A stretch of DNA of 64,000 nucleotides, from assembly GCA_958450325.1 (NCBI GenBank), contig OY288257.1, positions 16,387,873 to 16,451,872 of the forward strand, in the 5' to 3' direction. Below are positions 48,969 to 58,096 of this stretch, one piece after another. The notes under the pieces were generated by a model, which was not told the origin of the DNA, made no database searches, and was given only the letters and a program-made list of their open reading frames with translations. The DNA comes from Agrostemma githago (Eukaryota; Streptophyta; Magnoliopsida; Caryophyllales; Caryophyllaceae). A program made the translations under genes and the position numbers. Within the stretch, counting starts at the first letter, position 1, and each line of letters opens with the position of its first letter.

Positions 48969-49329
48969 TCAACGCTGCAGTACCTCGGCATTTTGCTTGA
49001 ATATGCTCCAAAGGGGCCACAACCCCGCAATTTGATCCTCACAGTACGGCTTCACATATTGGAATAGTTGTGATGTTTTGTGCACTTCTGCAAAGTCGAT
49101 ACCCAAACGTGATTCTTCTGCCATAGAAGTAACCCCTTCAACTGCCTACAGGTAGTTACAATCAATTATCGCCATATTGATCGACAATTGATTACGGAGT
49201 ACTAATTACTAATAGTACGAAGTAAGTATTTAAAGCTTTACTTACCTCAAAGTAATCAACAAGCTTGCAAGATTTTCGTCCAAGTGAACCCGCGTATATG
49301 ACTTGTCCTCCACACTTCATAAACAAAAG
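48969..49329 (-). pseudogene. PDR-type (ABCG) ABC transporter fragment, two exons
   Basis: The upstream exon (49329-49246, 28 codons) follows TTGCAG and encodes LLFMKCGGQVIYAGSLGR through LVDYFE, matching the conserved GGQVIYAGPLGR...YFEA segment after the second nucleotide-binding domain of PDR transporters. It ends GAG|GTAAGT. A 100-bp intron ends TGTAG, and the second exon (49145-48969) begins AVEGV, skips the YNPATWMLEV segment expected in intact PDR proteins, and resumes at ESRLGIDFAEVHKTSQLFQ before an unrecognised tail and a stop. This is an internal fragment and cannot be a functional transporter. Confidence 0.8.
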
Positions 49330-50202
49330 CTGCAACATGAAGCAATACGCACTTGCTATGAGGGATTAAAAGTGGAAACAATTTCATGGCCGAGATTAGA
49401 CTTCGTAGAAGACAGTAGTATGTGAAGCATGAAGTATGAATTACCCTAAGCTTTAAAAGTTTAAAGTAAAACTAACAGTGAGAAACGGAATAATGTCAAT
49501 ATCACAACAGCTGAATACCTACAAAATTGAGAAAATATTTTAAATATTCATTATTATTGACAAGACTTTGAGAAAACTAAATACCAACTCACATTAAATA
49601 AAATACCAACTCACATTAAATAATAATACCGTACAAAATAAAATACCAACTCCTTACAGGTACCAAAATTGCTAAACTATGAAAAATTAGCTGCTTCATG
49701 AATTTTCAATATAAGTTATCCGAAAATGGTCTAACACAAATAAAAGTCATGTACTGCTCCCAGGTTCGAATTTCCTATTATAAATTTATAATGCGGCTAA
49801 ATTCATGCTTCGTTGGAAAAAACACATATAACGAAAGTGGGATCGAAATTGGTACCTAATAATGGACCGAGTTACCAAGTATATCTGTCTTAACTCTTAA
49901 GCACTACCCAAATACGAGTACTTGAATTGGTAGTTGGTTATGGTAAAGTAAGAGAATTAAAGAGAAGAAAGAGTTTGCAACCACTTATTGGTAGTTGGTT
50001 ATGCTCCCAGCATCAAAATCGATCCAACGAAGTAAGTGAATCTTGAATTCAACCTCTAAGATGTATACATCGCGAAAAAAACCAGATTGCCATACAAAAA
50101 AAACATGCCCGTGTATAAAGAAGTCGATAACTTTGCAACAATACAACTTCATTAAGAATTGAAAGCCATTCGGTTTGCTCGAAGATTTCTAACACAGAAC
50201 AC
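49330..50202. other. CACTA internal DNA without recognised exons
   Basis: AT-rich, with no recognisable coding. It would be intron if the three gene fragments are transcribed together. Confidence 0.4.
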
Positions 50203-50560
50203 CATTGTCTAACAGCTCAAGCTTCAACGCAAAAACCGACTAATTTCTCAGTAATAAATCAACAAACACTAAACAAAAACTCCATTAACACCGCTTTCAA
50301 ATTGACAATATCGTCGATAAATCGCTTCTCACTCCATTAACACCGCCTTCTAAAAGCTCTCAGACTTCAATAAAACACTGAATTCAACAACTTTCTCAGT
50401 TCAAAATTAACGAACACTAAACAAATAGCATCGAAAATTGACAATATCGTCAATAAATCGCTTTAACTCTACATAACACTACAATCTAACAGCTTAAACT
50501 TCAATTGAAACGCTGAATTCATCAACTTTCTCAGGAGAAAATCAATAAAATCACTGATAT
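50203..50560. repeat. Tandem repeat of about 140 bp inside the CACTA element
   Basis: Two and a half diverged units sharing GACAATATCGTC-ATAAATCGCTT, CAACTTTCTCAG and ACACTAAACAAA. They lie next to the Alba fragment and may have been carried over as its intron. Confidence 0.65.
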
Positions 50561-50594
50561 CTTCACAAAAAAAATCACATTGTGAGAAAAATAC

Positions 50595-50840
50595 CCATTC
50601 CTAGTGCAGAAAGCTCAACCTTGTTGTGTTGCTGCATATATCGCTACAAAAAAAATCATTATAATTCAAAAAAAAAACATAAAATTGAATTAAATCGATT
50701 AAATTAAGTACCTTAGCGAGATTAACATAGAAGAAAAGAGGTTTCTTGGTATGAGAAAATTGAATTCGATTCTTCTTTCCTTGATCGACGATGTTCAAAT
50801 TGGTAACTCTTTCAGTGATTTGCGCTACAGCAGTTGCCAT
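50595..50840 (-). pseudogene. Alba-family protein fragment, first two exons
   Basis: Exon 1 (50840-50712, 43 codons) starts MATAVAQITERVTNL and contains KKNRIQFSHTKKPLFFYVNL, then AAG|GTACTT. The intron ends CTACAAAAA-TTTGTAG type sequence, and exon 2 (50643-50595) encodes RYMQQHNKVELSALGM and stops at a donor G|GTATTT. This matches the N-terminal half of plant Alba DNA/RNA-binding proteins (At2g34160-like: KNRIQVSNTKKPLFFYVNLAKRYM... region). The C-terminal half is absent. The start codon and splice sites are intact, so it could provide the first coding exons of a chimeric transcript. Confidence 0.85.
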
Positions 50841-51468
50841 TTCGAATTCAATTAAACGGACGTAACCCTAATTCCTCATTGAATCGACGAAAAAACTGGA
50901 GTCAATCGACGTGAAACCTCAATCAAAAACATGGAAGCAAAACTACAGAAAGTAAATCATTAAAACAAGAAAAACCGATGAAACTGCATAAAACTGTGAA
51001 TGAATCCAAAAACCTCAATCAAACTATGAATGAATTATGAAAGTAAATCAATAGTAACGCAAAACAATCGAAAAGCAAAACGATGAAAAAATAACGGCGA
51101 AGAACACAGTCTGGTGTCGCCTTTAGTATCAGCCTTGGAAAAAATAACGACGAAGAGCTTCATGATTGAGCGACGAAGAGCTTCGAAATTAGGGTTAGAG
51201 GAATAATTGGGGATCTGGAATAATCTAGGGTTAGAGGAAAAATTGAGAAGATAGGTTAAGCGGGAGTTAGGTTGAGCAACTCAAAAGTTACCGGTATTAC
51301 TTCTTAGAGTCTCGGTTCGTAGGCCCGATCACAAAATAAACACGTAAATCACAAATCGTTAAATAAGACAGTCTCACCATAAGTCGAAATCCCGTTGCTA
51401 AAAAAAATCATACTGTAACAAAGATCAAATTTTTTATCATGTAAAAATCTGAGTGAGTTTGGGGTTAC

Positions 51469-51648
51469 CTCTAACGTCGATGCATGGGGAGCCGTGAGTG
51501 GATACGTCGGTCCTCGACTGTTCCGTCTCAAGAAATCGTACCCTAAATTTATTACCATATTCTTAAACCAACTCGATCCTTGCTTCGCACGTACATGAGA
51601 ATGTCCCATTATGTATGCGGTTCTCGCCTCCCATGCTTCCATTAGATC
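51469..51648 (-). pseudogene. HAK/KUP potassium transporter C-terminal fragment
   Basis: Exactly 60 codons between TTTCAG and GAG|GTAACC. The residues [23 protein letters not shown] and [11 protein letters not shown] match the conserved cytoplasmic C-terminus of plant HAK/KUP/KT transporters (AYIMGHSxVKAK...FLRRNCRxP). The normal final residues (GMxYxV and stop) are missing. All membrane segments are absent, so no transport function remains. Confidence 0.85.
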
Positions 51649-51699
51649 CTGAAAAAATTAGGTATCTGAAAAAATTGGGATAATTGAAGTTGAGTTAGA

Positions 51700-51840
51700 T
51701 AGGTTGAGAAAGTGATATGGGTCGGGTAAATGAGTTGAGAAAATGATATGGGTTGAGAAAGTGATATGGGTTGAATTACACTTATTATTAGATTACTTAA
51801 AAAAAATATTTGAGAAAGTGATATAGGTTGGGTAGTAACA
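51700..51840. repeat. Short tandem repeats, GAGAAAGTGATATGGGTTG type
   Basis: Four to five imperfect copies of a 20-30 bp unit near the right end of the CACTA element. Long open frames across it reflect the repeat, not a gene. Confidence 0.75.
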
Positions 51841-51867
51841 ACCAATTTTTAGTGGTCCTGAAAATTA

Positions 51868-52035
51868 GAATAGACAACTGAGGTTAATTAAAACAGTTGT
51901 ATAATATATAGACAACTGTTTTTATAAAACTCAGTTGTCTATTATCAGAGACATCTGTTTCTCAAACAAAACAGTTGTCTACATATTATACATCAGTTGT
52001 TAAGAATATTTGATGTCTATTAGGAGTTGTCTATT
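51868..52035. repeat. Right subterminal repeats of the CACTA element
   Basis: About seven GACAACTG/CAGTTGTC motifs in alternating orientation, mirroring the left end. Confidence 0.8.
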
Positions 52036-52053
52036 TGATGTTTTGTAGTAGTG

Positions 52054-53838
52054 AAAGGGAATGCTCGACTTTAGCTAATATTATTAGCCAGTACGAGAGA
52101 GCATCGGGGCAAAAAATTAATTATTCTAAATCTGAAATTGTCTTTAGCAAGAAGGTTACTGTACAAAGGAGGGAGATTTTCAAAAATATGCTCGGATTAA
52201 GGGAGGTGGAGTAGCACGAGAGATACCTAGGACTTCCGACCATTGTTGGAAAATCGAAAAAGGCTCTGTTTGTCGTGAGAGAAGATGTGCCAACCAAAAT
52301 GTATCGGGGGCATGGGTTTCAGGGACCTGCTGGTTTTCAACCAGGCTCTGCTGGCTAAGCAGATCTGGCGCCTTTTCTCTAAACCAGGAGCACTAGTGGG
52401 TCGGATTTTCCAGGCTCGATACTTCCCGAGGAGTTCGATGTTGGAGGCAGGGAGAGGACACGACCCGAGTTTCGTGTGGCGGAGTATCTGGGGCGCGAAA
52501 CCGATTATTCTGGATATCTTGCAATGGAGAGTTGGTAACGGGCTGAAGATTGGTGTTTGGGATTATCCGTGGTTTCGCCTGAATGGTAGAGCTCATGTTC
52601 CATCCCTGAATTTGAATTTGGACCCGACCGTGTTAGTTGCAAACTTCATTAACCCTGTTAGTGCGAAATGGAGAGCCGAGTTGATTCACCAGTACTTCAT
52701 TCCGTCGGAAGCTAAGGCGATTATGTCTATCCCGTTGAGTCGCCGGCTCCCGGAGGACCAACTCTTCTGGTGGCTAAACAGGGAGGGCTGCTATACGGTT
52801 AGGGAAGGATACTGGTTCGGCATTCGTCCTACACCGTCGTTAGGCCGGAGGGAGGGAGATGAGGGCGGGGAAGGGGTCTGGAAGATGATTTGGGGACTGA
52901 AGACTTTGCCAAAGATTCAGCACCTGCTTTGGCGAGCCTGCTCGGACACGCTGAGCGTCCGCGTCAATTTAGCTCACCGACATTGCATCTTCGATCCGAC
53001 ATGTGGGCTGTGCGAGGGGAACCCGGAATCTGTCAGGCATGCTTTGCTGGAGTGTGGATGGGTACGGGACATATGGGATTCTAGCGAGTTTGGGGAGTTG
53101 TTCAGGGCAGCCCCGTCTTCTTCATTCACACGTTGGTTGGTCTGGTGTATCAACAGGGTGTTAGGAGAGGCGCTGGGACGGTTCCTGGCAATGATTTGGG
53201 CTGTATGGTACCTCCGTAACCTTCGTTACTTTGAGGAATCTCCCCCGCCGCCGAGCGTTATCATCTCCGAGATGATTAAGACAGTGGAGGAGCACGCTAG
53301 GTATGGCAGAATGTTGTCGGTTCAGGGGCAGTCGGGGATCCTGGCGTCAAATGTTAAGTGGTGTCGTCCTCCCGAGGGTGTTATCAAGGTCAACTCTGAT
53401 GCAGGCATACTGGCTAATGGTGAGGTTGGAATCAGTGTTGTGGGAAGAGATGCGAACGGTGCTGTTGTTCTGGTGGGAAGCCGGTGGTTTCTGCTGACGG
53501 GGGACTCGGCTGACGCGGAAGCACAGGCTATGTTGTGGGCTATGGAGTTGGCTAGCGGTCTTCAATATCCCAATGTAATTTTCGAAAGCAATGCTAAGGT
53601 GGTGGTGGAGTCGGTGCGTAGGGGACAGGGTGCGAGGAACTTGCTGGGCCTCGTCATTGACGATATAATCTCCCTTTCTTTGTCTTTTGTTCGGTGTCAA
53701 TGGTCTCATACTAGAAGGAACGGTAATTGTGCAGCACATCTTGCAGCTCGTTTGTGCTCGAGAAGTGGAGAGGAATTGGTGTATGTATCTTTGTTTCCGG
53801 ATGCGATTCTTGCATTGGCGGAAATTGACTTAATATAA
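52054..53838 (+). pseudogene. LINE ORF2, downstream part: RT end, zinc-binding region, RNase H
   Basis: It resumes in frame with LANIISQYERASGQKINYSK and HERYLGLPTIVGKSKKALF (with a TAG inside, near 52213). It then jumps, with loss of roughly 60 codons near 52275, to MCQPKCIGGMGFRDLLVFNQ. The remainder, 52285-53838 (517 codons), is open: the zinc-binding region (FWWLNREGCYTVREGYW, LPKIQHLLWRACSD, CGLCEGNPESVRHALLECGW) and an RNase H (IKVNSDAGIL, DAEAQAMLWAMELA, FESNAKVVVESV). It is 3' end coding of a plant L1-type LINE. Confidence 0.88.
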
Positions 53839-53863
53839 ACTCCACTATTCCCCAAAAAAAAAT

Positions 53864-54460
53864 ATATCGACACAAAAAATTGAGTGTTAAAAAAGCTCTT
53901 AATAAGACTAAAAACTTGAAATTATTCCACACTGAAAAAATTAAAATAAGATGATGATCCTATATTATAAATAAGAGTAATCATGTGTTATTTCAGGTCT
54001 TAGAAAGAGTTCTTAAGATAGTAAATTATCCCACATTGAAAAATTGTGATAAGGTGATGATAATGTCATGAAATTCTATATTATAAATATGACTAAGCAA
54101 TCGTTGTTAGATATCTACCAAAACTTTATTGAGTCTTTAAAATCTCTTAAGACTATCAACTCAAAAGTATCTCAAGAGTTCTTAATACTACATCTAAATT
54201 ATATATTATATGGAGTAAATAAGATTAATCATTCGTTCTTAGATGAGTAACAATAAAAAAATCTTTAATTTGAGTCTTAAAAACCACTTGAGAACTTACG
54301 CAAGATTATCCCACATCGAAAAATTATATTAAGCTGATGAAATTCTATTATAGTATAAATAAGAGTAATCATTTGTCCAAAATTATAATAAGGTGACCGA
54401 ATTCTATTATATAAATAAGAGTAATCGTTCGTTCTTAATAACTTAGATGGAAAAACAAAG
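53864..54460 (+). repeat. Tandem repeat with snRNA-promoter-like motifs
   Basis: Four diverged units of roughly 100-150 bp with the order GAGTCTTAAAAA, CTTAAGA, YCCCACATYG followed by AAAAATT, AAATTCTAT, TATAAATAAGAGTAATC. The best unit has ATCCCACATCG at 54308-54318 and TATAAAT at 54354. The upstream relative lies at 47130-47279, across the LINE. It could be decayed LTR promoter fragments. Confidence 0.6.
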
Positions 54461-54987
54461 TAATCATTTGTCTATAAATATCATAAAATTATATATCATT
54501 TTTACATGTATTTTTCTTTGTTGTGCTTGCTTTTAATTTATATGTTCACATGTCTTATATCTTTTTCTTGCATTACATTTGTCCTATTATTTTCCATTAT
54601 TAGTTGTGTATGATTTTATGATTGAGGTCTATGACGATGACCGACTTACATTTCTTTTGAATTTCTCTTTTCACTGACCATTATCCGATATTTCTACTCA
54701 TTATAATATAAGTTGACTTCTTATGGTTCTCCGTACACATTGTTTGGAGTAGTTTATAAATTGTTATTGCTGAAATGTTTCAGTTCTTTTCTACCTTCCA
54801 AAACTAAACGACATTTTTTTATGGTTGCATGTAATGGTTCTTTTGTGTGTGTTATTATATTTTGACCTCTATGGTGCATTTGAATAGAGGAATTTAGGAT
54901 GAAAGAATGTAACACAGATTTGATAGAAGAATAGTTTATTTGTTTTGATAGCAAAACCGAAGTAGAGGAATTTGTATTGATAAATAG
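54461..54987. other. AT-rich intergenic DNA, no gene seen
   Basis: No domain-bearing frame, RNA gene or repeat terminus recognised. Confidence 0.4.
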
Positions 54988-55272
54988 TACCAAGGTAATG
55001 GTTGGAGGCCCAGAAATATTAATATACTCTTACACACCCCCTCACACGGATGTCCATTGTGCTTGAAATGTGGATGCAACTCAGGCTCCTCACGTCTGGC
55101 GTACGAATGTCCATTGGGCTGCGCCAAATATTCCACTTTATAATGGAGGGGAGTGGAGATTCGAACCCGCGACCTTTTGTCACGTTGGCTCTGACACCAT
55201 GTAAGATGAACTAACTCAACCAAAACCTTAAGATAATGATTGGAGGACCAGAAATATTAATATACTCTTACA
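54988..55272 (-). mobile_element. TRIM-like miniature LTR retroelement
   Basis: On the minus strand: a 73-bp terminal repeat (55272-55200) starting TGTAAGAGTATATTAATATT and ending ATCTTACA, immediately followed by TGGTGTCAGAGCC, a tRNA-Met-type primer-binding site. About 165 bp of non-coding interior and a purine tract GAGGGGGTG precede the second terminal repeat (55034 to about 54988), which is truncated. Total under 300 bp with no coding, as in TRIM elements. Confidence 0.7.
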
Positions 55273-56457
55273 TAAACTCGATCCAATCCACATCGAAGCG
55301 AAATTAAACCGAATTAATATAACATATTTTACCCGAACCGATTGACCACGCTTATTAATACTTTTTTAATTTCTCATAAAAACACTCTCATTTTAGAAGT
55401 TTTTCATTGATTATTTATTTATTTATTCGACTTATTTTTAAGTATAACATACATGTAAGCCTATTTTTTGGCCTTCCACTTAAAGAAATTTATGATCGAA
55501 ATTCATTCGAACTAATATTCCCCCAAACCCGAAGCGAACTTGACTCAAAATAACATATATCGATAACAGTCGCAAAAATAAATGAACCCGATGTCAATCT
55601 TTTGTAGCTATCTTATTTTGTTAGACATACATATATTTAAATCCAAACTCATGTTACCTATATTTATAGGTGCATTTATAATTGAACAATATTAGATATT
55701 CCGTATTAATTTTGGAATAAACAATTTTTTTTATCATAGGTTGAAATGATTGTATTTTATTATGTGTTATAATTAAGATCGTGTATCTTATAAGAATTTT
55801 GTGTCATCGAAGATAGAGCATGTCATATACGGAGTATATAATAAAATGATTACCAATATTACCAAACTTTGTTTACTAAAAATAACCATAACGATAAGGA
55901 CGACGACAATATAATAATTAAAATTATAATACTAATTTTGAATAAAATGGATAAATCTTTTAATATACTTATGGTTTATATAAAAAATACTTATATCCAT
56001 GGTTTAATAGATGTTCGTGGTTTAATGTTTTTAGTTTTATGGTCCAATTAGATTAGTACATGTGGATTAATTAGGAGATAAAATTAGGCAAATGATGGAA
56101 GGAGGATGATATGTTTGAGTTTTAATATAATATATATAGATAAATATAGATATAGATGAGCTAATCGGTTGTGGAAGCGTTTCCAAGTCGATAGCAAAAG
56201 TGAAGAACGCAAGAATTTACGTGATGGATAGAGACCGATTACATTATATATGAAGAAAGGAATTAAATATTTAACGTCTTTATTTATATACTTATTTTAC
56301 ACCAGAATAAAATAAGGAGTATTTATTATTAGGTATAAAAGGAATAGAGGCAGTGGATTTTTTTTTCTCTAAATTGAGACAGACGAACTTTTTAAATAAA
56401 AAAACCAAACAGGGAACAAATGAGGCAAAGTGGAATACGATAGTGAGGGTTCTTAAA
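55273..56457. other. AT-rich intergenic DNA, no gene seen
   Basis: Only short open frames without domains. A worn segment with ACCCGAACCGA-like blocks (55270-55560) may be repeat remnants. Confidence 0.4.
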
Positions 56458-56508
56458 GTCCCACATCGGTGCTTTCAAACACTACACCTACAGAAGCATG
56501 TATAAAAG
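56458..56508 (+). promoter_or_regulatory. Plant snRNA promoter: USE and TATA box
   Basis: Upstream sequence element GTCCCACATCG (56458-56468, an exact match to RTCCCACATCG) and TATAAAAG (56501-56508) with 32 bp between them. In plant snRNA genes a spacing of about 33-35 bp specifies RNA polymerase II and about 24 bp RNA polymerase III, so this is the Pol II type expected for U4. Confidence 0.88.
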
Positions 56509-56534
56509 ATAAGAGAAGTGCACAAAATAGAGTT

Positions 56535-56690
56535 ATCTTTGTGCTTGGGGCAATGACTTAGCTAGTGAGGTACTAACCGAGGCGCGTCAATTGCTGGTTG
56601 AAAACTATTTCCAAACCCCCTCTTCGGCCTAGGCTTGACCTTGGCTGTCGAGAATTTCTGGAAGGGCTCCCTCGTTAGAGGGTAAAGCCC
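56535..56690 (+). ncRNA. U4 spliceosomal snRNA
   Basis: Starts ATCTTTGTGCTTGGGGCAAT about 26 bp after the TATA box. It has the U6-pairing and 5' stem-loop regions (GCTAGTGAGG, CCGAGGCGCG, TTGCTGGTTGAAAACTA), a central CCCCCTC segment, an Sm site AATTTCTGG (56653-56661), and a terminal hairpin of GGGCT...AAGCCC with inner CCCTC GTTA GAGGG, giving a length of 156 nt. U4 pairs with U6 in the tri-snRNP and is released on spliceosome activation. Promoter, Sm site and 3' box are all intact, so the gene looks functional. Bases such as GACTTAGC, where I recall GACGTAGC-like sequence in other plants, could mark a variant copy. Confidence 0.9.
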
Positions 56691-56692
56691 TA

Positions 56693-56706
56693 CAATTTGA
56701 GTTCAA
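56693..56706 (+). terminator. snRNA 3' box
   Basis: CAATTTGAGTTCAA fits the plant snRNA 3'-end signal CA(N3-10)AGTNNAA and begins two bases after the predicted U4 3' end. Confidence 0.8.
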
Positions 56707-57342
56707 GATTTTCAAATATTCTTCCGTGATGATTCCTGCGTCTACAGTGAAAACATTTGAATTTTTTTATTCTTATTTCTTAATTGTGGGAACATTTGAA
56801 TTTTTTTTTATTTGGATTATGCTTGGCAGTTCTAAATTGCGTGGCAACGCATTTTTGTACACAATTAAGAACAATCGTTTGAACAATGCATTTTTGTACA
56901 CAATTAAGTAAGCTCTACTTTTGAAAAAAAAAAAAGTACGGAGTATTAAATAATCTCTAACTCTCCAGAAATGTGTTTACCTAAGTAGATTCTTCTAGCG
57001 TCTCAAAGCACTTCACAAAATCGGGCAAAACAACTCTTTATCAGGGCTATCCCTTATCACATTGTTATCACTATGTATAATTTGAATATATTCCATTGAA
57101 ACAAGTCTTAAAACATTTTTGGACGTATGCTAATGCTCTGCTTTGAATATATCCATACATGTTTGAGTTCTCGTGATTACTTCCCGTTCGCTCAAGCTCA
57201 GGCAGGTGGCTTAGGGGTAGCCAATGATTCATTATTAAGAGCATATACTTGCTTCGTCTAGACCAATAACCTAAAAGATAAATAAATGACAGACCGAAAG
57301 ACTGGAAGAAATAGACGTGAGGTACAATATTAACAAGTGTTG
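56707..57342. other. Intergenic DNA between U4 and the DUF599 fragment
   Basis: A duplicated GAACATTTGAATTTTTTT and CAATGCATTTTTGTACACAAT type segment near 56750-56910. No gene seen; part may be the 3' UTR of the DUF599 fragment. Confidence 0.4.
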
Positions 57343-57870
57343 CTAGCTCTTCTTCAAAGACTTGTGATGAAGCCGTCGCGTAAGACTGGTTGTAGTATCC
57401 AAATAATACAGAGCAACATACATGACACATGACCTAACCAGCATTGGAATCGGCCCAAACACCCAATGAAACAGAACGAAAGAGATGTAGAATGCTCGCA
57501 GCACGCAGCATGACCAGAACAAGCTCGCCCTGTTAAGTGATCTCGCAGCGTACTCCATAGTTTCCACCTTACCCCGTGATTTAGGCAGGGTCACCAGGAA
57601 GCTGACATACCCGTAGTATCTCAGAGACTGTACATTACACAGAAATGCTACCAGGAAGCAAATAGTGAGCGTGAAGTTCTTGATTGATGATACTAACGGA
57701 TTTTGGCTGCCGTAAGTAAAGACTGACAATGTGTCGGTCACATGTGATGTTTTGCTCACGAAAACACCGATGATTGGGCTTAGAGTGATCGATGTCGTTG
57801 CTAATAGAGTCACTGCCATCACGTTGTTCAGCACTGTTTGGACTGCCAACACGCCATTTATCAGGGGATC
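57343..57870 (-). pseudogene. DUF599-family membrane protein, last exon only
   Basis: The exon starts after TTTCAG at 57870 and runs 175 codons to TAG at 57343. Features typical of the plant DUF599 family: INGVLAVQTVLNNVMAVTLLATTSITL, a long middle membrane segment (TLTICFLVAFLCNVQSLRYYGYVSFLV), NRASLFWSCCVLRAFYISFVLFHWVFGPIPM and a C-terminal YLDTTT. Three to four membrane helices are apparent. The first exon of the family (short N-terminal helix with a conserved YH motif) was not found up to the MITE at 59100. With the exact duplication of its 5' part, it is either a gene whose exon 1 I could not see or a truncated copy. Function of the family is unknown. Confidence 0.7.
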
Positions 57871-58096
57871 CTGAAACCAATTATTAACACTTTTAACCGT
57901 GACCAATATCTAACAACACACATGTGATGTTTTGCTCACGAAAACACCGATGATTGGGCTTAGAGTGATCGATGTCGTTGCTAATAGAGTCACTGCCATC
58001 ACGTTGTTCAGCACTGTTTGGACTGCCAACACGCCATTTATCAGGGGATCCTGAAACCAATTATTAACACTTTTAACCGTGACCAATATCTAACAA
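57739..58096. repeat. Exact 180-bp tandem duplication across the DUF599 exon start
   Basis: The segments beginning at 57739 and 57919 are identical over about 178 bp. Each contains the intron end, the TTTCAG acceptor and the first 40-odd codons of the exon. Identity implies a very recent duplication or an assembly artefact. Confidence 0.9.

Larger units (their letters stand above)
48448..52053. mobile_element. CACTA-ended element carrying three host-gene fragments
   Basis: Perfect 29-bp terminal inverted repeats beginning CACTACTACAAAACATCAAA, with dense subterminal repeats based on GACAACTG/CAGTTGTC, both typical of En/Spm (CACTA) elements. No transposase is encoded. Host-derived exons on the minus strand are at 51469-51648 (HAK/KUP), 50595-50840 (Alba) and 48969-49329 (PDR). 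A clean 3-bp target duplication is not seen (TGA left, AAA right), but removing the element restores the LINE frame if about one base is shared. Confidence 0.88.
47280..53863 (+). mobile_element. 5'-truncated LINE split by a CACTA element
   Basis: ORF2 begins in the region just before RT and lacks the endonuclease. It ends with a stop at 53838 and a nine-base A tail (53855-53863). It is interrupted inside RT by 48448-52053. A target duplication was not identified; both flanks belong to the same tandem repeat. Confidence 0.85.

Noticed and set aside
52890..53739. Several alternative-frame open stretches overlapping the LINE 3' part
   Set aside because: They are shadows of the long LINE RNase H frame at 52285-53838.
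55145..55192. tRNA-like GGGTTCGAATC with TGGTGTCAGAGCC (minus)
   Set aside because: Explained as the primer-binding site and interior of the TRIM-like element.
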